Below are positions 20,547-31,490 of a stretch of 64,000 nucleotides of DNA, piece by piece. Source of the DNA: Xenoacremonium recifei (Eukaryota; Ascomycota; Sordariomycetes; Hypocreales; Nectriaceae); the NCBI GenBank assembly GCA_012184525.1, contig WOFQ01000056.1, positions 1 to 64,000 of the forward strand, read 5' to 3'. Both the position numbers and the translations under genes were made by a program. A model generated the notes under the pieces. It had not been told where the DNA came from, ran no database searches, and saw only the letters and a program-made list of their open reading frames with translations. The number at the start of each line of letters is the position of its first letter. Positions within the stretch are counted from its first letter, which is position 1.

Positions 20547-23063
20547 ATGTTCCCGGCTGAAACTGGTCTTGCGGCCTGGTTGCGCTATGCGCCCCTGTCC
20601 CGAGAGCTTCGTAACCGACACAAGCAGTACAACGAGGTTATCGCTCTCGATAGCCAAGATACCAGTCCTGTCTGTGTCGCTGCGACTGAGCTCCAGGACG
20701 GCCTCCGAGGAATCCTCGGCCAGGAGGCCAACATTATTACAGATGCGAGCCATCCGAAATCAAATTTAGTTTCGAAAGGCACCATCGTCATCGGAACACT
20801 CCAAGCCTATTCAGAGGCTGGAAACGAGTTGCGAGAGATTCCCCAACTCGAGGAGGACGGGTTTTGGTTAAACACAAAGGGCGACAACGTCCGAATCATT
20901 GGTCAGAACAAGCGTGCAGTCCTTTATGGCGCCTTCGAGTTTCTGTCGCTGTTAGCGCAGGGCAAACTGGGCTCCTCAGCTGAGATAGCTGCGGCATATA
21001 ACCCTAGCGCTCCAATCCGATATACAAACGAATGGGACAACCTCGATGGCAGCATTGAACGAGGCTATGGTGGCAAGTCTATTTTTTTCAAGGACGGCTT
21101 GGTGGTCGAAGACCTCACCAGAGTCCGACAATATGCCCGCCTGCTATCATCCATCAGACTCAACGGCTGTGTTGTGAACAATGTCAATTCTAGCCATAGT
21201 TTGCTTAGCCCAGAAAATCTGAAGGGCTTGGGTCGCATTGCAGATACTATGCGACCATATGGAGTTCGTATTGGCGTGTCTCTCTACTTCGACACGCCTC
21301 GTGAGCTTGCCGGCCTACCTACATCGGATCCGCTGGACCCTGCTGTGGTGGCCTTCTGGGCCGATATCACCGCTAAATTATACGAGCACGTACCAGACTT
21401 GATCGGATACACTATCAAGGCCAACTCGGAGGGCCAGCCAGGACCTCTAACATATGGACGAACCTTAGCGGACGCTGCCAATATGTTTGCGCGCGCTCTG
21501 AAGCCTCACGGAGATGGTATTGTTATGTACCGTGCTTTTGTATACAACCATCACCTAGACGAATCTAAGTGGGAGAATGATCGAGCAAATGCAGCGGTCG
21601 AGTATTTTGCTGATCTGGACGATGAGTTTGACGATAATGTCTTGGTCCAGATCAAATTCGGACCCATCGACTTTCAGATCCGGGAGCCACCTTCACCATT
21701 ATTTGCCCACCTTCATAAGACTGGCATGATGGCTGAGTTTATGGTCTGCCAGGAGTATCTGGGTCAGCAGTCACATTATGTCTATATGGCACCAGAGTGG
21801 AAAACTGTCCTCGACTTCGATTTTCGAATTGATGGGAAGTCATCCCTTTTGCGCGATGTGGTTTCTACAGGAACTCCAGCCAACAAGAACAGAAGAAGTG
21901 GATTTGCTGCTGTGGTAAATGTAGGGAATGACCAAACTTGGCTTGGGCATCACTTATCAATGTCGAATCTGTATGCCTATGGACGGCTATGCTGGAGTCC
22001 ATCCGATGATGCAGAGGCAATTCTCCAAGATTGGATTCGGTTGACATTCAATGCTGAAGACAAGAAGGTTCTCGAAACCATCACGAAGATCGGTATGAAC
22101 TCTTGGCCAACGTACGAGAATTATAGTGGCAATCTCGGGATCCAGACGCTTTGTGATATCATATATACGCATTACGGCCCGAGCCCAGGCTCACAAGATG
22201 GCAATGGATGGGGACAGTGGACACGAGCAAATAAGCACAGTATCGGAATGGATCGTACAGTTGCGACAGGGACAGGCAACGCAGGCCAATACCCCCCTGA
22301 GGTGGCCGCTGTATTCGAGTCTCTCGAAAAGACTCCGGACGAGCTTCTGCTCTGGTTCCATCACGTTCCATACACCCATATCCTCAAGTCTGGCAAGACT
22401 GTTATCCAACACTTCTACGATGCACATTACGAAGGCGCTGCAATGGCTCAAACCTTTGGCCCCCAATGGGCAGCTCTCAAGGGTCTCATTGATGACGCCC
22501 GTTTCGAGCACGTCGAGTTCAAGTTGGCGTACCAAGCTGGTCATGCGCTGGTCTGGCGGGACTCAGTTTGTGAGTTCTACAGATCCAAGTGTGGCATTGC
22601 CGACGAGAAACATCGTGTCGGTAATCATCCATGGCGTATTGAAGCAGAAGATATGCACCTGGATGGATATCACGTGGTGGAAGTGACGCCAGCCGAAGCA
22701 GCATCAGGAGGAAGGGCCATCGTAACTGTGTCGTCAAGCCAAGTGGGCACTGCCACAACAACTCTTACATCCAAGCCTGGTATATACGACATCGCTGTCA
22801 ATTACTATGATCACCTTGGTGGACGGGCACGATACGAGGTCTTTCTCAACGATAAACTGATCGGGAAATGGTGCGGCGATCTACAGGATCACTTGGGTCA
22901 TGATTTCTCAGAGTTCTTGGACGGCCACTCCGCTACTAGGACCTACTTTCGGGGAGTTCAAGTCAACCATAATGATGTTCTCCGTATTTTAGGATACCCT
23001 GATGGGACAGAGCTGGCGCCGCTTGACTATGTTTCGGTTCTACCACAGGGACAAATAGACTGA
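20547..23063 (+). CDS. aguA: GH67 alpha-glucuronidase
   Basis: A single exon of 838 aa, the normal length. It removes (4-O-methyl-)alpha-glucuronic acid from the non-reducing end of xylo-oligosaccharides. An N-terminal domain (residues about 1-145) leads to the barrel, starting APIRYTNEWDNLDGSIERGY. Likely catalytic acid Glu is in IKANSEGQPGP (about residue 295). General-base Asp and Glu are in KFGPIDFQIREP (about 375) and QEYLGQQSH (about 403). A C-terminal helical and beta domain closes the protein (WRIEAEDMHLDGY). Secreted AguA proteins begin with a signal peptide. This one starts MFPAETGLAAWLRY directly at the N-terminal domain, so it is probably intracellular. It works with the GH30 and the permeases at the same locus. 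The gene symbol is by family; orthology to A. niger aguA is not tested. Confidence 0.95.
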   Translation: MFPAETGLAAWLRYAPLSRELRNRHKQYNEVIALDSQDTSPVCVAATELQDGLRGILGQEANIITDASHPKSNLVSKGTIVIGTLQAYSEAGNELREIPQLEEDGFWLNTKGDNVRIIGQNKRAVLYGAFEFLSLLAQGKLGSSAEIAAAYNPSAPIRYTNEWDNLDGSIERGYGGKSIFFKDGLVVEDLTRVRQYARLLSSIRLNGCVVNNVNSSHSLLSPENLKGLGRIADTMRPYGVRIGVSLYFDTPRELAGLPTSDPLDPAVVAFWADITAKLYEHVPDLIGYTIKANSEGQPGPLTYGRTLADAANMFARALKPHGDGIVMYRAFVYNHHLDESKWENDRANAAVEYFADLDDEFDDNVLVQIKFGPIDFQIREPPSPLFAHLHKTGMMAEFMVCQEYLGQQSHYVYMAPEWKTVLDFDFRIDGKSSLLRDVVSTGTPANKNRRSGFAAVVNVGNDQTWLGHHLSMSNLYAYGRLCWSPSDDAEAILQDWIRLTFNAEDKKVLETITKIGMNSWPTYENYSGNLGIQTLCDIIYTHYGPSPGSQDGNGWGQWTRANKHSIGMDRTVATGTGNAGQYPPEVAAVFESLEKTPDELLLWFHHVPYTHILKSGKTVIQHFYDAHYEGAAMAQTFGPQWAALKGLIDDARFEHVEFKLAYQAGHALVWRDSVCEFYRSKCGIADEKHRVGNHPWRIEAEDMHLDGYHVVEVTPAEAASGGRAIVTVSSSQVGTATTTLTSKPGIYDIAVNYYDHLGGRARYEVFLNDKLIGKWCGDLQDHLGHDFSEFLDGHSATRTYFRGVQVNHNDVLRILGYPDGTELAPLDYVSVLPQGQID

Positions 23064-23728
23064 ATTTTATAATAGGTTGTTTTTCCCGAACTGGAAAACA
23101 AATTAATGGGAATAGTTTATAAACTAGGTATTTAGGGAAGACCAAGATAAGATACGTTCCATATAAATGAATTCTGATCTGCAATGCCTGCTTCGTGTAA
23201 CTGAAAGGCTTTCAGTCAAGACATAAGTCTTCACCGCCAAATGCACCACCTTGGTTTTGCTTTATATAGTCAGGGCTACGGACTGGTGGACATATCTTTC
23301 TATGATCAGCAATGTGTTAATGACAGGCATTGTTATCAGGTTTCGGTTGCTTCGGCGAGCCCAGCAGTTGTAAAAGTCGTACTGAAAGTGCGGGTTAAAT
23401 CCAGCCCAGCCAATTAGGGCCTTGGAAATACGAGATAGAGTCAAGGCCCTTACTAGTCCTTGTCGATGACATCCACAGATTTGCTCCGCCATCACCCATA
23501 CTAAGCCAAAGATAGACGTAAGATGCTTTTGACACATCTGTGATAGTGGACAAGATTGTGGTCATTGGGCTTGGTGAATGCGATCCCTGTTGACCCAAAG
23601 ACTAATGACAACTGCAAAAAATATTTACAGCTTGCCTGGAGTAGCATCCTTCTTCGACCTTTGCACTCATCTAGTTTTCTTGTTCTTCTATTCCTCCTAA
23701 ACTCCCTCCCGCTTGGATTAGATCGACA
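23064..23728. other. Intergenic between GH67 and aldo-keto reductase
   Basis: The 3' flank of GH67 is AT-rich. A minus-strand open frame at 23395-23598 encodes SYVYLWLSMGDGGANLW-like sequence but has no assignable family and could be chance. The TCCTCCTAAACTCCCTCC stretch before 23729 looks like a pyrimidine-rich leader for the next gene. Confidence 0.4.
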
Positions 23729-24845
23729 ATGGCGATTTCGAGGAAATGCCCAATTAACCTAATTCTGGGGGCCGGAAATGTAAGTCTTTGAGGTTAACAT
23801 AGCCCAGAGGGGCTGACTGTCAGTTGAAATGGACCTAATCAAATTGATTGTGGTAGATTGGCGATAAGCTCGCGGATCCCATGGCACGCTTCGACACCCC
23901 CGACGAGGTAGACACTTTCCTCAATGTATATTCCAAACAAGGATACCGTCAGATTGATACTTCGCGTATGTACTCGCCACACGCGCCTAATACTTCCGAG
24001 CCTCGACTTGGGGCTGTCGCTGCTGGGGCCAGATTCATTATCGATACGAAGGTTATGTCGAGGGAGGCAGGAAGCCATACGAAAGCCAAAATCCTGAGTG
24101 AAATCGACCTGTCACTCGATGCCTTAAAGATCAAACAAATTAATGTCGAGTTCCTGCATGCGCCGGATCGAGCCACGCCTTTTGAAGAGGCATGCGAAGC
24201 TATGGACCAGGCAATAAAAGAGGGTAAGATCAAGAAATGGGGTTTATCGAACTATACAGCAGCGGAGGTTCAGCAATTCATTGACATCTGTGAGGCTCGT
24301 GACCTCGTTAAGCCTTCTGTTTATGAGGGTCTGTATAATCCTATTGTGAGAGGCAACGAGAAGTCTCTATTCCCCCTTCTGCGCAAGCACGGCATGGCTT
24401 TCTACGCATTCAGTCCAACAGCAGGTGGCTTTTTCTCTGGCAGCTATAAGAATGCTCAATCTGGTGGGCGGTTCGATAAATCTGTGTGTTCACCCCCTCT
24501 ACGTTTTATACATGAGGATATTGACCATTTCAGCTGATGATCGGGTTCTTCTACTCCAATCTCTTCCTGAAACCGGCTATCATGGCTGCGACCGACAAAG
24601 CGATTGATGTCGCCATCAAGCACGGTATTAGTAGCTACGGCGCGGCGATCCGGTGGACAGTTTATCATGGTGTTCTCAGTGATGAATATGGAGATGCCGT
24701 TATCCTCGGGGCTTCGAGTCCACAGCAACTGGAGTCTACCCTGAATATTATTGAGGAGGGCCCGCTCCCCGATGAAGTTGCAGCCGCTATGAACGCGGTG
24801 TATGAAGCGATTGGCCCAGAAGATGAGGTTGCATACCATTCCTAA
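23729..24845 (+). CDS. Aldo-keto reductase (AKR7/aflatoxin-aldehyde reductase type)
   Basis: NADPH-dependent carbonyl reductase with a TIM barrel. Three exons, 23729-23779, 23857-24483 and 24534-24845, give 329 aa. The first tiny exon, NLILGAGN, joins IGDKLADPMARFDTPDEV. Active-site tetrad: Asp and Tyr in QIDTSRMYSP, Lys in FIIDTKV, His in FLHAPDR. The cofactor part is KKWGLSNYTA and GDAVILGASSPQQL. The FLHAPDRATPFEEACEAM segment is typical of AKR7 members. It might reduce sugar or uronate aldehydes (for example D-galacturonate- or glucuronate-type substrates) given its place beside GH67, but AKR7 relatives also act on xenobiotic aldehydes, so the role is open. Confidence 0.88.
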
Positions 24846-25073
24846 ATTCCAAACTAGAATGGCAGAGCTCTTCGCGCTGAGAAATTTATATGTTTCCGAA
24901 AACTGATAAGTATTGGAGGAATCTTCAGGTGTGTGCAGGCAAGATCGTGACATGCTCTTTGACCACAGCGAGATAGTCGACGAAGATTAACTTCATACAT
25001 CCTGCATCACCCTCGGTTGCTCTGGTTTGGTTTAGAGTCGTAGAACTGTTAAAGCGTGATCAATTATCTCGAA

Positions 25074-27238
25074 CTACACCGCACCGAACATATTGACTAG
25101 AGGTATCCCGCTAAAATTCCCACCACAATATTCGTCTGATGACTCTGTAAAATTGCAAGGTTGATTGCAATCAAATGGGCGGCCAACCTGTGCATAGTCA
25201 AAGCCTGTCAAGTTGTTGCCACAGGTGCAGACCGAGTTCCCGTTTCCATCTGTACCGAGAGAGAAGTAACGGGCCCGGCTGCCGCTCTGATTGGAACAGA
25301 AGTCTGCACACTGATCGATAGACTCCGTGATTATCTCTTGTCCCACTGGAGGATCTAGGCCGTAGGTGCCCCCCGATGAGGCGACGTAACAGCCAAGATA
25401 GCCGTAAGATGTCGTAAAGCCTGCAGTGCTTGTCCCGTTAACCACGATAGTAACGTTGGACCCCGATGCGCCTTGAGGGCCCTCAGGGCCATGGACTCCT
25501 TGAGGACCAGCTGGACCAACTGCACCAGCAGTGCCATTCCGTCCTGGAGCTCCCGTTTTGCCAGTCAAACCAACGGCACCGTTGGCACCGTCGGTCCCGT
25601 TTCGACCAGGAACGCCAGCTGGCCCGGACACTCCGGGAGCGCCAGCACTTCCATCGGCCCCATCAGCTCCATCAACACCATCAACCCCAGCAGCTCCAGC
25701 AACTCCAGCCGGCCCAGACTCTCCCGCTGGACCTGATGCTCCCGCAGGACCGACAGCGCCTGCAGGGCCAGCAGGTCCAGGAGGGCCGACAATTGTGTTG
25801 CCTGCTGGCCCTCTGGCCCCAGTGGCCCCATCCTCACCATCAGTACCATTAGTACCGTCAGTACCGTCCTTACCGTTAGTCCCGTCATTGCCATTGCTTC
25901 CTCCGGCACCACTACTGCCATCTTGACCATTTCGACCACCTCTGCCGTCTTCGCCATCTTTCCCATTATTGCCGTTGTTACCATTCTCGCCATTCTCAGC
26001 ATCCTCACCATCTCTTCCGTTACGGCCATTGCTCCCACTGCCGCTCCCGTTTCTCCCATTTCTCCCATCTCTTCCACCCGCTCCGTCAATCCCGTCGCGG
26101 CCATTTGCTCCCGGGGAACCTCTTGACCCTGAAGAACCTGAAGGTCCTGGAGTTATGTTGTTGGAAGACCCCCCAGGAGGACCTGTAGTGCCATCCTCCG
26201 GTTCACTACCGACTCCATAAGGATTTGTTATTGGTTGGGCATAATACCACGAGGAGTCTGTCGCGGGCCTGTTGCCAGCAGTTTGCCGGCCAGGCGTGGC
26301 ATCACTTGCACCCACATCAGCGCCCTCCTGGTTTGACCATGGCTTTGAGCAATAAGTGCACGAAGGACTAGAGGTGTACGGTTTGTCTTTCTGCTGCCAA
26401 GAAGATGGGCTTTCTGGCCACCCTGACCCTGGCATACTTGGAGAAGCCCCTTCAGAATTTGAAACCCTGCCAGAGCTATCAGCTTCTGGTGTAATTGGAC
26501 CTCCTAGCCAATACGAAATGCTATTGCTGATCTTGATGTTGAAAGTTGTACTTTCTGGGAAGCATGACTGATCTAGCCATATATGTTAGATTCAGTTAAG
26601 TCCACAGAGAGGATGAAAGACCTACAGGAGGTATATTTCAGCTTCACCGTTGTGCAGTCATTTAGACTACTTTCGGTGCGATTGAATAATGTAAGAATGT
26701 TGTTTTGACTAGAAAGACAGAAGGCTGCGCTTTCACCGCCTGAGCCTGGATGCTGCCACTCTAGGAAGCCCTCAGGGATGGAGAATCCGTAGTCGATTGA
26801 CTTTTTGTTAGATGAATGAGCGAGGAAGAGTTCTTCTTCGTTATCCGTGTTGACCGTTACTAGCTGGTCATCTGCATATAATTGTTCACCGACTAGAGTA
26901 AAGGTTGTTGCTAGCTCGCAGATAGTGCAGGTCTTGTTGCCACAAACATAAGATGTTGTGTGTCTTTTTTTTAGCCACCGTCGTGTGTAATCGATCGACT
27001 CTATCTCTAGCAGGAACTGTGGTTTTTTGCTACACCATGTGAGTCTGATGGACGAATGAAGCCTCGGAGGCATAATCCGGCTATCTGGGATAGTTGAAGG
27101 CTCGGCTTACTCTAATTGATTTCCTAGCGGCGAACCAGCGCCACCTATTGATGGATCCAAGGAGATCATAGTGTCGGAATTTTCTCCTGGGTTTAGGACA
27201 TTGAGAAATGTAATTAATGAGGGTAGGTCGAACCGCAT
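25074..27238 (-). CDS. Collagen-like Gly-X-Y protein with C-terminal WSC domain
   Basis: Probable wall- or surface-associated protein. Exons 27238-27111, 27062-26626 and 26572-25074 give about 687 aa; the 5' end is uncertain. Order: an N-terminal fungal domain (FTLVGEQLYADDQ, FSIPEGFLEWQHPGSGGESAAFC) resembling DUF7908 proteins; a Ser/Pro/Thr linker; a Gly-X-Y repeat of over 200 residues in two blocks, first Asn/Asp-rich (GTNGKDGTDG), then Pro/Ala-rich (GPAGPAGAVGPAG), parted by NTIV; and a WSC domain (YLGCYVASSGGTY, CADFCSNQ, CTCGNNL, CNQPC, EYCGG). WSC domains bind carbohydrate. The first intron I propose is only 48 nt and removes an in-frame TAA. If it is wrong, the protein starts at 27073. 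No strong signal peptide is visible, which is odd for a WSC protein. Confidence 0.75.
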
Positions 27239-29091
27239 GGTCCTGACAAATGAAAACACCACGTAAGAAAAATGGTATAATGAGCGTATGAGAAAACGAT
27301 GGAAAACGAGGGTTTGGGAAATACAAGAGTAGCTAAGCAACTCCGTCAACTTCTGTCATTTGGAAGTTAACAAGTAGGATCCGTCATGTCCGTGTACATT
27401 TTCCCCCAGACCATAGTCGACACATTATACTATATTAAGCAGCCGCTTAATTATGCTTGAGTATCCCGGGGCGACGCAAGGGACTCATGTCTCCTCCGCA
27501 CTTGGAAAATTGGTAGAACCAGCCTTCTGTTTTTCTTGGGAACGCGGAGGGACCTACCTCAAATGCCGACAACCTTTACCTAATTTTTTTTGTATGTCAA
27601 GAAGGGCAACCACCTGATGTCTTGGGTCTAGCATTATTTCGGCTCAAATGTCTTTAGTGCATTCCTCGGGTGTCACACATGGCACGAACACCTGGTGTTG
27701 CTACTTAGTACCCTTATGTCTCAGAATCCCTTGTGATTGAGTTCAGGGCGCGAGCACGGTTGGAATGCCGCGAAGCAAAAACCCGTAGCTCTTTTGAATT
27801 CTTCGGCAGTTCGGAGGGGGAGTCAGTACCGTCAGGCTGGAGCGCCGCAGCACAAAGAGAGCGAAGGGAATTGGACCCTCTTGAGTATCGGAGCACTGTG
27901 CTAAAGTGAGGACGCGTCCAAGTGTTTATACCTAGTTAAACCCTAACCTAATTCACAGACACTAGAAACCATGAAAAAGGGTTTAGGGATGTACTTTTTA
28001 TCCTACACAAATCCATTTCGGACCGCTCACGAGAGCATATCCCTCATTAGGATAGTGCCAAAGGCGCCGGCGGCACTTGCTTAGATAGCCCTACCCCATC
28101 TTATATGCAAAAATGAATACGTGGAGGCAAGGTCATTTAATTTCTGGGAATTTTATGCCAATTGACTTTGATTCTGCTGACGTGTCGAAAGTCTGGTGCC
28201 GAGATCATAAAACGCGCTAGGTCGTTGCATAACCCAGTTGGGCGTCTGGGGAATCAAAGAATAAGGATGGGGAAAAAAAAGGGAAGAATCGAACTGACCT
28301 GATCGGAGCTATCACATTTTACTAGATGTAGCATACCTCATATTATCATATCATCGATGGCAGGGTCACGCTCTAGGCGTAGAAATGTGATTTGCAAAAC
28401 TAACCAACATCTTGAAACACAGACAGCCCTAGAACACAGGATCGGCGCAGAATTTCCTAGGTAAGTTGAAAACCCTTTTGTAGCTCGACAGAACCCTGGC
28501 GAACGTGCATCTTCATGATTCTGAGCAATGCTGCCGGATTATTCGGCAAGGCGCTGAGCAAAAGCATACTCATGATTTTTGTCGATCACTTCTCTCCTCG
28601 TGAGGGTGACTATTCAGTGTAATTTGAAAGATCGTCGTTTACATATCATATGACCGTTGGCTAGAGGCAGAGACTCATATGCTATACCTCAAGCTTATTC
28701 GTGGTCCTTCTCATTCTCATGGCATGATCGAGAACGAGCTTCATAGCCGACGACGATATCATTCGCAAGGAATGTTTTCATCTTACATTTCTTGGGGAGA
28801 ATCAATTTGGCAATGATCGTAAGGGTCGAGATGACGGCTGTAAGGAGCAAAGGCAAAGGCTGTGGTCTGATTGTGCGGCCACGAGTAGAAGTCGCAGTGT
28901 GGAGGAGAAGAGATTGATGAGAACTAAGCAGATAGATGCTCGAGATTGAAACTAAGATATAAAGCCAGTGTCACCTTTCTCAACAACGGATGTTTTTCTT
29001 AAATAACCATCCACCGATACAAGCCAAGGTTCCTTGCGCTCTTCAAATTATAAACTTAACACTTGTATTCTTCAGGATAACAAACCCCAAC
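27239..29091. other. Long intergenic stretch
   Basis: No gene is recognised in about 1.85 kb. Short open frames (for example 27714-27896 minus) have no family features. A minus-strand reading frame around 28700-28960 contains a hydrophobic LLLTAVISTLTIIAKLIL segment but has no in-frame ATG and is probably chance. The last 100 bases form the 5' leader of the small secreted protein. Confidence 0.4.
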
Positions 29092-29510
29092 ATGTTCACT
29101 CAGACCATTACCACCCTGGCAACTGCTGCCCTCGTTGCCTTCTCCCCGGCTGTCAACGCCTTTAACACTTCTTGCGTCTATGAGGAGTACCGCTGTGGTT
29201 ATAGCATGATCTCTGACTACGGTACAGTCGACATTCATTCTTTTTTCTGAACTTTGCAATTTTCCATTTTATGGTATAAAATAATTCTTGTTAGCCAAAT
29301 ACTAACTTCGCCATTTCAGGGTACAATGTCACTGAGTTGGGCACCGCTGCCAATATGACGGGCACTATCCCGCCTCTCGACGATGCTCAGCTCCTCAAGG
29401 TGCTTTACCGCTGTGACGATGTGAGCGGCGGTATCGTCGGCAACTCTTACTGCATTGCTGGCTGCATCACAATTGGCAGCGGTCTTGAGAACGATATGTG
29501 CGCTATGTAA
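29092..29510 (+). CDS. Small secreted cysteine-rich protein
   Basis: Exons 29092-29221 and 29320-29510 (intron GTACAG...CTAAC...TTTCAG) give 106 aa. The start at 29092 yields a clear signal peptide (TTLATAALVAFSPAVNA, cleavage near residue 23). An upstream in-frame ATG at 28990 would bury it. The mature part of about 83 residues has six cysteines (SCVYEEYRC, YRCDD, SYCIAGC, DMCAM), consistent with three disulfides, and several N-glycosylation sequons (NTS, NVT, NMT). No family is recognised. It fits the description of a candidate effector or small wall protein, but nothing in the sequence shows a function. Confidence 0.75.
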
Positions 29511-29900
29511 TAATCTAGCGAGAACCTAGAAACATGATCAATGGCGGATGAGTATGGTTATAGTGAATTGGACGGGAATATTTATTGGTCCTGTAAAGAG
29601 TAAAGAAAAGAAAGGAGGAAGGGGACACTCAAAATAGCAAGCCAAACTATGTCTCAATATCAACGACTTTCTCCTGAATCTTGGGGTGCCAAAGCTTTGA
29701 GATTCTTGTAAAAACCCTGAGTTTTCTTCGGGGCGGAACATGTAGAACCTCCCAAGAGTATTCATGTATGATTGACATTGCGCTACTTCAATGATTCAGA
29801 ATTCAATGCGATGAAAAATGCAAAAGATAGACATAGATAATTATAATAAGGTGGAGTTATTATGCTAAATCATGTGCCCTTGTCTGAAGATATGCGGCGT
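29511..29900. other. Convergent 3' flanks
   Basis: The region between the small secreted protein gene (plus) and an MFS gene (minus) is AT-rich near its right end, as expected for two converging 3' untranslated regions. Nothing else is seen. Confidence 0.4.
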
Positions 29901-31490
29901 TTAGATCCTGTCAATCTGTTCCGTCACGGCGTGCCCATCCTTGCCATATTCAAGGCCGCCATCGGCATTGACTTGAACACCCTTCTGAGTCAGATTATTG
30001 ACGCCTGACAGAGCATCTGGGCCGTCGAATATAACAGCTACTTCTTCAAGCCCACGGCCCTTAGTCTCGGGGAAGAATAGACAGATAAGCGTGAAATGGA
30101 TGAAAATCACGCAGCACCAAACAATGTAATACTTCCAACCAATAGCGTCCATGGCGACTGGGTTGGCGAAGCTGTTGTAAATACCCGCCAAGTTCCCTGT
30201 TAACTGATAAAGCATAGATGCCTTAGATCGTAAAGAATACGGGACTACCTCCATGATGTATGTGGGAGGGATCGGGGAGCAAACATGGTAGCACGCCGCG
30301 TAGAGAAAGATCATAGCCAAAACTGCCGCCGCGTAGTTGTGGTTCTTAAATCCAGCTTCCTGATTAAGGGCACTGAAGATAGTCCAGATAATGTATGAAA
30401 TGCCCATACCAGCCATACCAATTTGGAATAGGCGGCGGCGACCGGCTCTGTCAACTAGTGTAGCAAAGACACAAGCGACTAGGAATCCCCAGATAGACAG
30501 GCAGCCGTTGACGATGAGTTGAGTTCTGGAGTTCGTAATGTCGATCGAATTTAGCACTTTGGCCAAGTAATACGACGTCAAGGCATTTCCTGACCACTGC
30601 TGCATGGCTGGAATGTAGAGTGCGAGGAACAAGCGATGGCGATTACCCTTGGTGGAAATCCACTCGCTCCATCGAGATCTCTTCTGTAGTTTCTCCATTT
30701 CCAGGGTAGCAGTGATCTCCATCATCTCGAATTTCGCCAATTGTGAGTTCGCGTCGCCGTCGGCGTGGTACTTGACGAAGAAGTCAAAGGCCTCCTTGTT
30801 ACGACCCTTGTAAATGAGCCATCGTGGGGATTCCGGCGCAAAGAGACTTAGAATGCATTGCACAACAGAGAACATGCATTGCAACAGACTCGGAAGCCTC
30901 CAGCTCCACGAAGAAGAGTGCATCTGAAAGCTTCCATAAGTGAGCCAGGCCGCAATCAGCGAGCCCAATGGCCAAGATACAAGGTAGAACGAGACCAGCT
31001 TTCCTCGATGAGTAGGGTAGGCCACTTCGGAGAGCAGCGGTGGCGCCGCGACAGAGACGATGCCGAGGCCGAAACCGACGAGGAAACGTGATGCAACAAA
31101 CATCCCATAGTTGACGGCTGTAGCTTGAAGAATTGATCCCAGAATTATGATAACAGATCCGCCGCAAATAGGGTATCGTCGGCCGAACATATCGCACAGC
31201 TGAGAGGAGATGACAGTTGAGATCAAGACGCCGCCCGTCGGGCCGAAAGTCATGGCACCAAGTCGAGTGCCAGTGGGCTCGCCGAAGAACTTCTGCCATT
31301 GAGGCAAGGACTGCATACCGTTGATCATGCTGGAGTCAAAGCCGGTGGCGGTTTGGGTGAGGAGGGCGCATAGTAACAGCACGTTGAGCTTGACGAGTGT
31401 CCCGTCTCTGTACCAGGGTTTGCGATTCTTGGGTACCATGTCCAGGAGGACAAGGCCCTCGAAGTTCTGTTGCTGCGAGCGGTCCTCCAT
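29901..31490 (-). CDS. MFS sugar transporter, lactose/hexose permease type
   Basis: A single exon of 529 aa. Membrane symporter with signatures GFDSSMINGMQSLPQW in segment 1, DMFGRRYPI in loop 2-3, LSEVAYPTHRGK, FAPESPRWLIYKGR after segment 6, VDRAGRRRLFQIG in loop 8-9, and FPETKGRGLEEVAVIF at the end. The MQSLPQWQKFF segment is typical of the fungal lactose-permease-like subgroup, whose members carry disaccharides and other glycosides. It is divergent from the GH88 gene (636-bp shared promoter), so it may import an unsaturated uronic-acid disaccharide that GH88 then splits. This is inferred from context. Confidence 0.92.
   Translation of the reverse strand: MEDRSQQQNFEGLVLLDMVPKNRKPWYRDGTLVKLNVLLLCALLTQTATGFDSSMINGMQSLPQWQKFFGEPTGTRLGAMTFGPTGGVLISTVISSQLCDMFGRRYPICGGSVIIILGSILQATAVNYGMFVASRFLVGFGLGIVSVAAPPLLSEVAYPTHRGKLVSFYLVSWPLGSLIAAWLTYGSFQMHSSSWSWRLPSLLQCMFSVVQCILSLFAPESPRWLIYKGRNKEAFDFFVKYHADGDANSQLAKFEMMEITATLEMEKLQKRSRWSEWISTKGNRHRLFLALYIPAMQQWSGNALTSYYLAKVLNSIDITNSRTQLIVNGCLSIWGFLVACVFATLVDRAGRRRLFQIGMAGMGISYIIWTIFSALNQEAGFKNHNYAAAVLAMIFLYAACYHVCSPIPPTYIMEVVPYSLRSKASMLYQLTGNLAGIYNSFANPVAMDAIGWKYYIVWCCVIFIHFTLICLFFPETKGRGLEEVAVIFDGPDALSGVNNLTQKGVQVNADGGLEYGKDGHAVTEQIDRI

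Noticed and set aside
23395..23598. Minus-strand frame SYVYLWLSMGDGGANLW between GH67 and the reductase
   Set aside because: Too short, with no intron-joined partner and no recognised family; kept only as a note in the intergenic entry.
25531..25926. Pro-rich plus-strand frame opposite the collagen repeat
   Set aside because: It is the reverse-complement shadow of the Gly-X-Y codons (GGN/CCN), not a separate gene.
28700..28960. Minus-strand frame with a hydrophobic segment resembling a small membrane protein
   Set aside because: There is no in-frame ATG and no credible upstream exon.
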